Below, piece after piece: positions 30,973-40,350 of a stretch of DNA of 64,000 nucleotides. The stretch lies in the NCBI GenBank assembly GCA_002688175.1, contig NZCC01000043.1, positions 1 to 64,000 on the forward strand, written 5' to 3'. The DNA comes from Chromatiales bacterium. Its GTDB lineage: Bacteria; Pseudomonadota; Gammaproteobacteria; Steroidobacterales; GCA-2729495. The notes under the pieces are model-generated. The model ran no database searches, was not told where the DNA came from, and saw only the letters and a list, made by a program, of their open reading frames with translations. Both the position numbers and the translations under genes were made by a program. Positions within the stretch are counted from its first letter, which is position 1; each line of letters starts with the position of its first letter.

Positions 30973-31583
30973 CCTTCCGCATCATTCTGGCGACCGGTAA
31001 CCTCGGTAAGCTGCGTGAGCTACAGAACCTGCTTGGCGAGCAGTTTGAGCTTGTACCGCAGGCCGAACTCAAGATCTCTTCGATTGAAGAAACCGGTCGC
31101 ACGTTTACCCAAAACGCATTACTGAAGGCCCGGCACGCGTCGGCCGAGTCAGGATTGCCGGCAATTGCTGACGATTCGGGTCTCGAGGTTGATGCCCTGG
31201 GGGGCGCACCGGGCATCAGATCGGCTCGCTATGCCGGCAGCGAGGCGACCGATGAGGAAAATAACCGGAAATTGCTTGCAGAGCTGGGAGCTTGTCCGGA
31301 GGTTGAACGCACGGCCCGGTTTCGCAGCAGCATCGTCTATGTGCGTGCGCCGGATGATCCTGAGCCGTTCATTGCAGAGGGTGTCTGGGAGGGGCGGATA
31401 CTGGATGCGCCACGGGGTACGGGTGGTTTTGGTTACGATCCGCTGTTTCTCGATGAATCGGCGGGGCTGACGGGCGGCGAACTCGATCCGGATGACAAAA
31501 ATCGCCGCAGCCATCGAGGTCAGGCGGCGCGCAGGCTCAGTGAATTGCTCGTCATGGGCCAAATTGATGCAAATTTAGACTGA
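30957..31583 (+). CDS. rdgB: Non-canonical purine NTP pyrophosphatase (RdgB/HAM1 family)
   Basis: [44 protein letters not shown]; start codon within the overlap with rph is uncertain. Confidence 0.95.
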   Translation: MASGVTFRIILATGNLGKLRELQNLLGEQFELVPQAELKISSIEETGRTFTQNALLKARHASAESGLPAIADDSGLEVDALGGAPGIRSARYAGSEATDEENNRKLLAELGACPEVERTARFRSSIVYVRAPDDPEPFIAEGVWEGRILDAPRGTGGFGYDPLFLDESAGLTGGELDPDDKNRRSHRGQAARRLSELLVMGQIDANLD

Positions 31584-31764
31584 GTTTATTCACAATGACC
31601 CCGGTTTGCTGTGAATTTATTGAGATTTACATCAGAAGATTAGATTGCCTGTTCTAAATGCTTTGTAAGTATTTGTTATATATAAATTAACTGTAATTGC
31701 TTAAATCTTGTGCAAAATTGTATTTTTCCTTATTTGTTCGGTTCTTAGCTGCCGATGGCATTGG

Positions 31765-31799
31765 TTATTCACAGAGTTATCCACAGATGTTGTGGATAA
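31765..31799. promoter_or_regulatory. DnaA-box cluster (three boxes in 35 bp, two consensus and inverted)
   Basis: TTATTCACA (31765-31773,+), TTATCCACA (31777-31785,+), TGTGGATAA (31791-31799,-); another TTATTCACA at 31586-31594; AT-rich tract about 31610-31745. Confidence 0.75.
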
Positions 31800-31892
31800 T
31801 GAACGACAACTTGCGAGTCATGCTGACAACCGTTATCCTTCCGCGCCCTTGCAAGTGGTTCGCTGCAACATCAGCAGGTTGAGAAGAGAACA

Positions 31893-32093
31893 ATGAAGCC
31901 CGATATTCACCCCCCATACCAGGAAATCAAAGTTGTTTGCAGTTGCGGCAATGAATTTCAGACCAAGTCAACGCTGACGGATGAATTGCATATCGATGTC
32001 TGTTCTGCCTGTCATCCCTTTTATACCGGTACCCAGAAGATCGTTGATACGGCTGGGCGGGTCGACAAGTTCCGCCGCAAATACGGTATGTAG
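31893..32093 (+). CDS. rpmE: 50S ribosomal protein L31
   Basis: [28 protein letters not shown]...[32 protein letters not shown]. Confidence 0.97.
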   Translation: MKPDIHPPYQEIKVVCSCGNEFQTKSTLTDELHIDVCSACHPFYTGTQKIVDTAGRVDKFRRKYGM

Positions 32094-32163
32094 CCCAAGC
32101 GGCGAACAGACTCCGGCAGGTGGTACGTGAATTCCCCATCTGTGCAGATATTTCAGCGTCACC

Positions 32164-32169
32164 TATAAT
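32164..32169 (+). promoter_or_regulatory. Candidate -10 element (TATAAT) for gltA
   Basis: Exact TATAAT about 175 nt upstream of gltA; the corresponding -35 (TGTGCA at 17 bp) is weak. Confidence 0.4.
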
Positions 32170-32343
32170 AGACTGCCCCTCTGTTGGGATGATTGAGTCT
32201 CAGGCAGTGGCTGGCACCCGTCGTGTTACGTTGCTCTTTGAAATCCACTACGGGTGACTCAGACTCTGGAGACTCGGCAATAGCGGGTTGTCAGGGCGCA
32301 GGTGGGGGTGTCTTGTGTCTAAAGCGGGAGCCAAACAAATCAT

Positions 32344-33639
32344 ATGAGTGCCAAAACCTTTCTTTTGCAAAATTCTGAAACGGGCGACCAGATCGAGCTT
32401 GATGTTCGCTCAGGTACCGTTGGACCTGACGTATTGGATATTCGCTCGCTGAACGCATCGACCGGCACATTTACCTATGATTCAGGATTTGCGGCGACCG
32501 CCAGCTGCGAGAGCAAGATTACCTATATTGACGGTGGCAAAGGCCTGTTGATGTACCGGGGCTATCCGGTCGAGCAGCTCGCTGAAAAGAGCTCCTTCAT
32601 TGAAGTCTGCTATCTGTTATTGCACGGTGAATTGCCGTCCACGGATGAACTGGCCAAGTTCGATCAGACCGTTCGCACGCATACGATGCTCAATGAAACG
32701 ATGTTACGGCTGTTTGACGGCTTTCATCACGATGCGCACCCCATGGCGATGGTTGCCGGCGTGGTGGGCTCGATGTCTGCGTTTTATCACGACACAACGG
32801 ATATTTATGATCCACGCCACCGGGATATTTTTGCCCACCGGATTCTCGCGAAGATGCCGACGATTGCGGCCGCAGCTTACAAGCATACGGTGAGTCAACC
32901 ATTTGCATACCCGCGCAACGATCTGAGTTACGCCAAAAATCTGTTACATATGTTCTTTGGCGTGCCGACTGAAGAATACGAAGTTGATAAGGTTGCGGCC
33001 GAGGCACTGGATCTGCTGTTTATTTTGCATGCCGATCATGAGCAAAATTGCAGTACTTCGACGGTGCGTATGGCCGGCAGTTCAGGTGCAAATCCTTACT
33101 CGGCAATTGCCGCCGGTATTGCCGCGCTCTGGGGCCCGGCCCACGGTGGCGCCAATGAGGCCGTACTGAACATGCTCGAGCAGATTGGTTCTGTCGATCA
33201 AATTGACAAGTTTGTCGACAAGGCCAAAGACAAGAATGATCCGTTCCGACTCATGGGTTTTGGTCACCGGGTTTATAAGAATCATGATCCACGTGCGACG
33301 ATCATTCGTGGCGCATGTCACAAAGTCCTGAAGCAGCTTGGCCGTACAGACTCACCGTTGTTCGAGCTGGCGCTGAGACTTGAGGAAATCGCACTCAAGG
33401 ATGATTATTTCATCGAGAAAAAGTTGTATCCCAATGTGGATTTTTATTCCGGCATCATATATCGCGCCCTCGGGATACCGACGTCAATGTTCACCGTCAT
33501 GTTCGCGATTGCGCGCACAGTTGGCTGGGTCTCCCATTGGCGGGAAATGATTGTTGATCCGGACGGGCGTATCAGCAGACCGCGTCAGCTGTATACCGGG
33601 CCGGTCGCACGTGACTATGTAGGGATAGACAAGCGTTAA
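32344..33639 (+). CDS. gltA: Citrate synthase
   Basis: [65 protein letters not shown]. Confidence 0.97.
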   Translation: MSAKTFLLQNSETGDQIELDVRSGTVGPDVLDIRSLNASTGTFTYDSGFAATASCESKITYIDGGKGLLMYRGYPVEQLAEKSSFIEVCYLLLHGELPSTDELAKFDQTVRTHTMLNETMLRLFDGFHHDAHPMAMVAGVVGSMSAFYHDTTDIYDPRHRDIFAHRILAKMPTIAAAAYKHTVSQPFAYPRNDLSYAKNLLHMFFGVPTEEYEVDKVAAEALDLLFILHADHEQNCSTSTVRMAGSSGANPYSAIAAGIAALWGPAHGGANEAVLNMLEQIGSVDQIDKFVDKAKDKNDPFRLMGFGHRVYKNHDPRATIIRGACHKVLKQLGRTDSPLFELALRLEEIALKDDYFIEKKLYPNVDFYSGIIYRALGIPTSMFTVMFAIARTVGWVSHWREMIVDPDGRISRPRQLYTGPVARDYVGIDKR

Positions 33640-33694
33640 CCATACGGGGCTCTGTTCCCGCCTGTTGCCGTAATGGCGGTAGCTGCAATTATTG

Positions 33695-34321
33695 CTATTC
33701 CCCTGAGCAGCCTCGGCCTAGTAGCGCCTCGACTTCCTGAATTCCGGCTCGTGACATGGGCTTGCCGTCAATTGGGCTCAAGGGTGAGCGGCGGCGCTGT
33801 TTGATCGAAAACACGGTGGCAGTGCAATCGAAATCAAGAGTTCTGAACCGGTACCCAGGGAATGGTTCGGCTTCACCGCGGCGAAACTGGTGGCGAAGCT
33901 GGGTTGAGTGATGTTCACAGCCAAGCGCGTCCAGTGTAACGCCGATAGTTTCAGGTAAGTCGCTGAACAGGTGTAAGTCGATTGCCGAAAAATCTGTCGC
34001 CGTTCCGTTCAGGACTGGTCCGACGAGTCGAGCATGATGGAGTTCCAGTACGTGCATAATCGTGACGGCAGCTCGGCGCAATTCGGCAAGTAATGCCGGA
34101 TGATCGGCACCACGAAAGATGCGATTGCGTTCGGCCAGCGCCTGATCGATTTCTTCGTTGCTGGGAAGACGTGTACCGCCAGTCGCAAGGCCGAGACGCT
34201 CGGCGGCTTTTTCCTTGGCGCTGCGAAAGTTGGCGAGGCCTTCTTCCTGAATAATTCGAGCCGCTTCGTCGGCGACAGCCGCGCGCCGGTTATCCACCCG
34301 GAATTGAGAGTGCCGGGTCAA
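33695..34321 (-). CDS. Conserved hypothetical protein
   Basis: 208 aa ORF, RRAAVADEAARIIQEEGLANFRSAKEKAAERLG; function not recognised. Confidence 0.7.
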   Translation of the reverse strand: MTRHSQFRVDNRRAAVADEAARIIQEEGLANFRSAKEKAAERLGLATGGTRLPSNEEIDQALAERNRIFRGADHPALLAELRRAAVTIMHVLELHHARLVGPVLNGTATDFSAIDLHLFSDLPETIGVTLDALGCEHHSTQLRHQFRRGEAEPFPGYRFRTLDFDCTATVFSIKQRRRSPLSPIDGKPMSRAGIQEVEALLGRGCSGE

Positions 34322-36990
34322 AAGATATCCTCGTCATCTGCGTTATTACTTCCGCCGCTAAAGTCGATTGACGAACTGGTGTCACTCTGCTGCCGGTCCG
34401 GAACGTGACCTTCGCGGAAGAGTTCGAAGATTGCACCCGAATAACCGGCGGGTGCCACCAGCCCGGTTTCAGGAACTATACGAGCCGTGATGATGCCTGA
34501 CGGACGCGGAATCGTAGCGTCTCGTGCCCCGGCGAGGGCATCTTGCATGAAGTCCTTCCAGATCGGCAATGCGGTGCGACTGCCTTCTTCACCGGCACCG
34601 AGCGGTCGGTCCTGATCGAATCCGACCCAGGCGGTAGCAACAATGTCGCCGTTGAAGCCGCTGAACCAGGCATCTCGCCGGTCATTTGAGGTACCGGTTT
34701 TACCGGCCAGGTCCGGGCGACCAAGCGCGCGTGCGCGTCGACCGGTGCCGCGCTGAATGACATCCTGCATCATGTTATAGATCAGGTAGGCATTCTCTGC
34801 TGTGATGATGCGCTCGGGCGGGTTATTGGTCATGGCGAAAAACAAGGGTGCATTTTCAGGTGTGGGTCGCCATGTCAGGCCATGATCTGTCATTACTGCA
34901 AGGTTTGGGTAAGACGGAATTTCGGTGACAACTGCCGGTTCGATAATCAATGGGCTGTTTATGATCGATCCAGTGTCGGCAGTAGCCAATAGTTCTTCCG
35001 TAACCTCGGTTGGAGCAGGGTTGCGGACCTTGGGGAGCTCGACTGTCGCTTCACAGTTATGGCACACGAAGGCCGGCTCCGCCTGGAAAACAACATTATC
35101 GTCAGAGTCCAGAACCCGTTCGATCAGGAAGGGTTTGGTGTGGAATCCGCCGCTGGCAAATGCCGCATAACCGGCAGCAACTTCCCACGGTGATGCACCG
35201 CCGCTACCCAGTGCGAGCGACAGGTCTCGCGGCAGCGCGCTCGCCGGTAAACCAAACTTTTTAATGTGCCGGATGGCCGGACCCAGACCGGTGCTGCGCA
35301 GTATGCGTACTGAGACCAGGTTCAGAGATTTGATCAACGCTTCGCGGAGTCGTATCGGGCCATGAAACTTGCGCGAATAATTTTCCGGGCGCCAGGTGTC
35401 TTCCAGCCCGCTATCATCGAATACTACCGGGGCATCATTTACCAGGGTTGCAGTCGTAAAACCATTTTCAAGGGCCGCTGAATAAATGAATGGTTTGAAC
35501 GATGAGCCGGGTTGGCGCTTGCTTTGCACAGCCCGGTTAAATTTACTGACGGAAAAGTCAAAACCACCCACCAGTGCGATGGTTGCACCGTCGTTGGGAT
35601 CAAGGGCGACAAATGCACCTTGAACCTGGGGCATTTGTGCCAGTTGCCAGCCTTTGTCAGCTGTATACAGCAAGTGAATCAGGTCACCGATCGCGACGAC
35701 ATCGTTAATTGACTGTGGAGCACCGCCTATGGTGTCGTCGTCAATGTGTGGGCGCCATTTCATGCTGTCCCATGCGACTGTTACGCGGCCCGTATTCTGG
35801 ATATACAGCAATGCTGAATTGTCGTCACCGGTGGCGAGCACGATGGCATTGTGCAGGTCCTTCGGCTGCGAAAAGTCGCTCAACAATTCCGTCAGTTGCG
35901 TGTCGTCCAGTCTGACGGCGGCATTCTGTCCGCTATTGATGAGTGGTTTTTCGAGCTCAGGCTCTTCATCCTGATCGGTAGCAGTGAGCAGCGGGTCGAG
36001 TACGTTGCTGGCGATCGGGCCGCGATAACCATGGCGACGGTCATACTCGAGCAAGGCAGTGCGCAGTGAACGGTTTGCCGACTTTTGCAGTTCTGCATTG
36101 ATGGTCGTGACAACCTTGTAACCGCGGGTATAAACCTCAAGTCCGTATTTTCTGACCATCCTGGCACGCACCATCTCGGTTACATATTGCGCATGCAGCT
36201 CAACTTTCGGACCGTGCAGGTGAGACTCCATCGGCAGAGCCAGCGCCTCGTCGTGTTGGTCCTGCGAAATAAATTCAAGTTCGAGCATACGTCGCAAAAC
36301 ATAAGCCCGGCGCGTTAAAGCGGCTTGAATATTCTTTACCGGGTTCAGCGAGGAGGGTGCCTTGGGCATGCCGGCAATCGTTGCGGCTTCGGCAATATTA
36401 AGTTCCTGTAGCGATTTACCGAAGTAGACTTCAGCGGCGGCGCCAACGCCGTAGGCACGTTGGCCGAGAAAAATTTTGTTCAGGTATAACGTGAGAATTT
36501 CCTGTTTGGAAAATTCATTCTCGATTTGTACGGCCAGGATCAGTTCCTTGGCCTTGCGCACGAACGAGCGCTCGCGAGTAAGAAAATAGTTGCGTGCAAG
36601 CTGTTGGGTGATGGTACTGCCACCCTGGCTGCGAGTTCCGCTGCGAACCAGGCTGATTACTGCGCGGGCAATGCCCTGATAATCATATCCGGGATGTTCG
36701 AAAAACCGGTCATCTTCCGCAGCCAGAAACGCATTGATAATAATGCCCGGAATCTCTTCATAAGAAGCCGGGGTACGACGTCTTTCACCAATTTGCGCCA
36801 TCAGGCGCCCATCCCGGGAGAAAATTCGCAAGGGCGTTTGCAGATCGATATCCCGCAGCGTCTCGGCCGATGGCAAACTGGGTGCCAGATAATAATAGGC
36901 GCCGGAGATGACCGTCAGCACCAGAATAACCCCGGTGGCCGCCAGAGCGCCTAGTAGCGGCCAGATTTGTTTGAGTCTGCCCATAGTCAC
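34318..36990 (-). CDS. mrcA: Class A penicillin-binding protein (PBP1a)
   Basis: Transglycosylase EDDRFFEHPGYDYQGI, RSQGGSTITQQLARN; transpeptidase RQPGSSFKPF, AGKTGTSND. Confidence 0.96.
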   Translation of the reverse strand: MTMGRLKQIWPLLGALAATGVILVLTVISGAYYYLAPSLPSAETLRDIDLQTPLRIFSRDGRLMAQIGERRRTPASYEEIPGIIINAFLAAEDDRFFEHPGYDYQGIARAVISLVRSGTRSQGGSTITQQLARNYFLTRERSFVRKAKELILAVQIENEFSKQEILTLYLNKIFLGQRAYGVGAAAEVYFGKSLQELNIAEAATIAGMPKAPSSLNPVKNIQAALTRRAYVLRRMLELEFISQDQHDEALALPMESHLHGPKVELHAQYVTEMVRARMVRKYGLEVYTRGYKVVTTINAELQKSANRSLRTALLEYDRRHGYRGPIASNVLDPLLTATDQDEEPELEKPLINSGQNAAVRLDDTQLTELLSDFSQPKDLHNAIVLATGDDNSALLYIQNTGRVTVAWDSMKWRPHIDDDTIGGAPQSINDVVAIGDLIHLLYTADKGWQLAQMPQVQGAFVALDPNDGATIALVGGFDFSVSKFNRAVQSKRQPGSSFKPFIYSAALENGFTTATLVNDAPVVFDDSGLEDTWRPENYSRKFHGPIRLREALIKSLNLVSVRILRSTGLGPAIRHIKKFGLPASALPRDLSLALGSGGASPWEVAAGYAAFASGGFHTKPFLIERVLDSDDNVVFQAEPAFVCHNCEATVELPKVRNPAPTEVTEELLATADTGSIINSPLIIEPAVVTEIPSYPNLAVMTDHGLTWRPTPENAPLFFAMTNNPPERIITAENAYLIYNMMQDVIQRGTGRRARALGRPDLAGKTGTSNDRRDAWFSGFNGDIVATAWVGFDQDRPLGAGEEGSRTALPIWKDFMQDALAGARDATIPRPSGIITARIVPETGLVAPAGYSGAIFELFREGHVPDRQQSDTSSSIDFSGGSNNADDEDIF

Positions 36991-37089
36991 TGATGTTTGA
37001 TTTGCCGGATCATATTGTAGATTTTCCTTAATCAGAAAGCTCCGTGTCGAAAAGCAGAGCTAATCCCTTGCTATAGCAGGGTCGATTAT

Positions 37090-37229
37090 GCATATTAGCC
37101 GCGGTTTGTGGGCAAACTCACTGAAAGGTGGGGACGCAAAGCTACCGGTCTAAGGGACTGTAAGGGCTGTGACGAGTTGGGATGTTGCGGCTGGGTCTGA
37201 ATCCTAGGACAGCGGGGTTGCCGATATGC
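37090..37229 (+). ncRNA. Cyclic di-GMP-I (GEMM) riboswitch aptamer, candidate, upstream of pilM
   Basis: GGCAAACTCACTGAAAGGTGGGGACGCAAAGCTACCGGTCTAAGG ... CCTAGGACAGCGGGGTTGCCG contains the conserved GGCAAAC, GAAA tetraloop, GGGACGCAAAGC, CUAA and AGCGGGGUUxCCG blocks; closing GCATAT/ATATGC helix. Confidence 0.9.
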
Positions 37230-37469
37230 GGGGTCTTAAGGGTCCGCGGCAGTCGCTTCTCTCCGGTCAGATTTTCCCGTACCGATCGTATTTTTGCGCT
37301 AGCAAAGTGTTGGCGAAGCGTTAGATATGCCCACTCGTTAGATATTTGGGTGGAAAAGTGTGAAGTAGTCGCAGTTCCTTTATATCCAGTTCGATATATA
37401 GTTAAATTGCCTATCTAAGGGACTTAACCATATTTTTTACGCAAGCTACGGACTTAGAAGGGAAAAAAA

Positions 37470-38531
37470 GTGCTTTTCGGGTCACGCTCAAAGCCTCTGA
37501 TCGGACTTGACATAACAACGTCATCGATCAAGTTGCTGGAATTAACAACGAGCGGTAAAACGCATCGAGCGGAGTGCTATGCCGCCGAAGCGACGCCGCC
37601 TAACTCTATTAATGAGAAGAGCATCGTCGATGCGGATGCGGTCGGCGAAGCGATTCGTCGTGCTGTTAAGCGTTCCGGATCAAAGGCACAGGATGTTGCA
37701 ATTGCTATCAGTGGTGATGCTGCAATTACCAAAGTTATTCAGATGCCGGCGAATCTTAGTGAGAATGACCTTGAGGGTCAGGTTGAGATTCAGGCGGATC
37801 AATATATTCCTTTCCCGATGGAAGAAGTCAGTTTTGATTTTGAGGTGATGGGACCGTCGGCAAATGATCCGGAGATGAACGATGTGTTGCTCGTTGCGAC
37901 ACGCACCGAGAATGTCGACCAAAGGTGTGCCGCTGTAGAGGCTGCTGGATTGACGGCCAGAGTTGTCGATGTTGAAGCATTCGCACTTGAAAATGCCTGT
38001 ACATTACTTTCACATCAGATGCCTGATGGCGGGCATGATCATTTGATTTCGATCGTCGATTTTGGTGCGAGTAATACCACGTTTAGCGTATTGCAGGATC
38101 TTCGTGTCATATATACCCGTGATTTCTCATTCGGCGGCCAGCAACTGACCGAAGAAATTATGCGCACCTACGGACTCAGTCTCGAAGATGCCGGTCGGGC
38201 CAAGAAAGAAGGCGGCTTGCCAAGTAACTATCAGCCTGAGGTGCTTGATCCGTTTATTGACGACATGACACAACAGGTCAGTCGCTCTATGCAGTTCTTC
38301 CTCGCTTCGGCGGGGGGTCGCGATCAGCCGGACCAGATTCTGGTACTCGGCGGTTGTGCGAATATTCCCGGTGTGGCAGATGTGATTTCCAGCAAAGTCG
38401 GGGTGTCGACGGAGGTTGGTGATCCCCTGGGCCACATGAAGGTCTCGTCAAAGGCGAAAGCACAGGGCGTGCGTGGAGATGCAACCGCACTGCTAACAGC
38501 CTTTGGTCTCGCGTTACGGAGTTTCGACTGA
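37470..38531 (+). CDS. pilM: Type IV pilus assembly protein PilM (GTG start)
   Basis: SKPLIGLDITTSSIKLLEL; IQADQYIPFPMEEVSFDFEV. Confidence 0.95.
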   Translation: MLFGSRSKPLIGLDITTSSIKLLELTTSGKTHRAECYAAEATPPNSINEKSIVDADAVGEAIRRAVKRSGSKAQDVAIAISGDAAITKVIQMPANLSENDLEGQVEIQADQYIPFPMEEVSFDFEVMGPSANDPEMNDVLLVATRTENVDQRCAAVEAAGLTARVVDVEAFALENACTLLSHQMPDGGHDHLISIVDFGASNTTFSVLQDLRVIYTRDFSFGGQQLTEEIMRTYGLSLEDAGRAKKEGGLPSNYQPEVLDPFIDDMTQQVSRSMQFFLASAGGRDQPDQILVLGGCANIPGVADVISSKVGVSTEVGDPLGHMKVSSKAKAQGVRGDATALLTAFGLALRSFD

Positions 38532-38532
38532 T

Positions 38533-39123
38533 ATGCCACGCATTAATCTATTGCCATGGCGTGATGAGCAAAGGACTGAACGCCGTAACCAGTTCTTTAT
38601 CGCGCTGGGTGCTGCTGCTCTCGCTGCCGCGTCGATTATTCTGATCGGCAACCTGACATTCGGCAGTATCATCGGTCACCAGCAAGATCGAAATCGAATG
38701 TTGCAGTCTGAAATCGATTTACTGAATATCAAAATCAAGGAAATTATTGATCTTGAAGATCAGAAGGATCGACTGCTGGCCAGAATGGAAATCATCGAAC
38801 AGTTGCAGCGCAGTCGTCCCGGCATCGTGCATGTTTTTGAGGAACTCGTCACGACGTTACCTAACGGTGTATTTCTGAATGAGGTCAAACAAAATGGCTC
38901 ACGAATAGAAATCGTCGGTTCAGCCGAGTCGAATACCCGGGTTTCGGCACTGATGCGTAATATTGACGGTTCCGACTGGTTGAGTTCGCCCGATCTGGAA
39001 GTCGTCGAGGTCAAACCCGGGGCTGAAGGCAGTGGCCGGCGCGCCAGTGAATTTACAGTTTTTGCCGAGTCACTGACGGCCAAAAAAGGTGAAGAGCAAG
39101 AAGTAGAGGAGGGATCAGAATGA
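38533..39123 (+). CDS. pilN: Type IV pilus assembly protein PilN
   Basis: MPRINLLPWRDEQRTERRNQFF. Confidence 0.95.
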   Translation: MPRINLLPWRDEQRTERRNQFFIALGAAALAAASIILIGNLTFGSIIGHQQDRNRMLQSEIDLLNIKIKEIIDLEDQKDRLLARMEIIEQLQRSRPGIVHVFEELVTTLPNGVFLNEVKQNGSRIEIVGSAESNTRVSALMRNIDGSDWLSSPDLEVVEVKPGAEGSGRRASEFTVFAESLTAKKGEEQEVEEGSE

Positions 39124-39743
39124 ACTTCCTCGAAGAACTGCAGAATCTGGATTTCAATGATATAGGCCGTTGGCCGCTGCTGTTTCGCGCATTGTTTGTC
39201 GGCCTGTTTTTTGTCATTGCTGCCAGCGGTGGGTTTTATTACTTTGTCTTCACCGCTCAGATGCCGCGACTCGAACGTGCCGAGCAGGAAGAACAGGAAT
39301 TGCGCACTTCATTTGAGCAGAAGCAGAAAAAGGCCGCTAACTTTTCTGCCTACAGGGAGCAACTCGCAGAGATCGAACGTTCCTTCGGTACGATGTTGCG
39401 CCAGTTGCCGGGTAAGACGGAGATTCCGAATTTACTGGTCGATATATCGCAAACAGGTCTGGCAGCCGGGTTGCTGGAAGAATTGTTCCAGCCGGTGGCT
39501 GAGTTGCAGAAAGATTTTTACGCTGAGAAGCCGATTAAGATTCGCCTGAAAGGCACCTATCATGAGTTTGGCCAGTTTGTCAGTGATATCGCCGCATTAC
39601 CGCGTATTGTGACGCTGCATGATATTGCCATTAAGCAGGCGCTTAGCGGTGCCGACTCAGGGAATGGCAAACTGATACTCAATGTTACGGCCAAGACCTA
39701 TCGCTATCTCGATGAAGACGCTGATGTGGAGAACGCAGGGTGA
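39120..39743 (+). CDS. pilO: Type IV pilus assembly protein PilO
   Basis: Order after pilN; LRQLPGKTEIPNLLVDISQTGLAAGL. Confidence 0.95.
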   Translation: MNFLEELQNLDFNDIGRWPLLFRALFVGLFFVIAASGGFYYFVFTAQMPRLERAEQEEQELRTSFEQKQKKAANFSAYREQLAEIERSFGTMLRQLPGKTEIPNLLVDISQTGLAAGLLEELFQPVAELQKDFYAEKPIKIRLKGTYHEFGQFVSDIAALPRIVTLHDIAIKQALSGADSGNGKLILNVTAKTYRYLDEDADVENAG

Positions 39744-40267
39744 CGGGCATGGAGCAAAGCATGCGGTTATTGGTCAGGTTGCCGGCGGTTTTGCTAGTGC
39801 TGGTACTGACGGCCTGTGGTGGCGGCATGGGTGACCTTGAGCAATATATCGCTGATGTCAAGCAGCGACCAGGCGGTCGTATCGAACCACTGCCGCAGAT
39901 CAAGCCATATGAGACATTTGATTATCAGGCCAGTAACAAGCGTTCGCCATTTGTGCGGGACCGGTCGGCCGATGAAAACGGAGTGATGAAGGGACCCACG
40001 CCGATCAAGAATCGTAATAAAGAATATCTTGAACAGTTTCCGCTGGACACCCTGAACATGGTTGGCACGCTGGAACGTGAAGGCAAGATTTATGGACTGG
40101 TGCAAACCAATGATGGATTGGTGCACCGTATTCTGCCGGGGAATTATGTCGGTCAGAATGATGGCCGCGTTATTTCTATAATGGATGGCAAGATTGAAAT
40201 TGAAGAACTGGTGTCGAATGGCATTGGAAATTTTTTCAAACGTAGTGCTGGGATTGGAATTGACTGA
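39740..40267 (+). CDS. pilP: Type IV pilus lipoprotein PilP
   Basis: LVLTACGGGMGDLEQYIADVK; LDTLNMVGTLEREGKIYGLVQTNDGLVHRILPGNYVGQNDGRV. Confidence 0.95.
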   Translation: MTGMEQSMRLLVRLPAVLLVLVLTACGGGMGDLEQYIADVKQRPGGRIEPLPQIKPYETFDYQASNKRSPFVRDRSADENGVMKGPTPIKNRNKEYLEQFPLDTLNMVGTLEREGKIYGLVQTNDGLVHRILPGNYVGQNDGRVISIMDGKIEIEELVSNGIGNFFKRSAGIGID

Positions 40268-40350
40268 TTATTTAACCGGAAATCGTTAGATCTCCGGGCC
40301 GATTGATTGAACGACAGGCGCCCTGGGCGGGGGTTTGGGAGTACTTGAGA

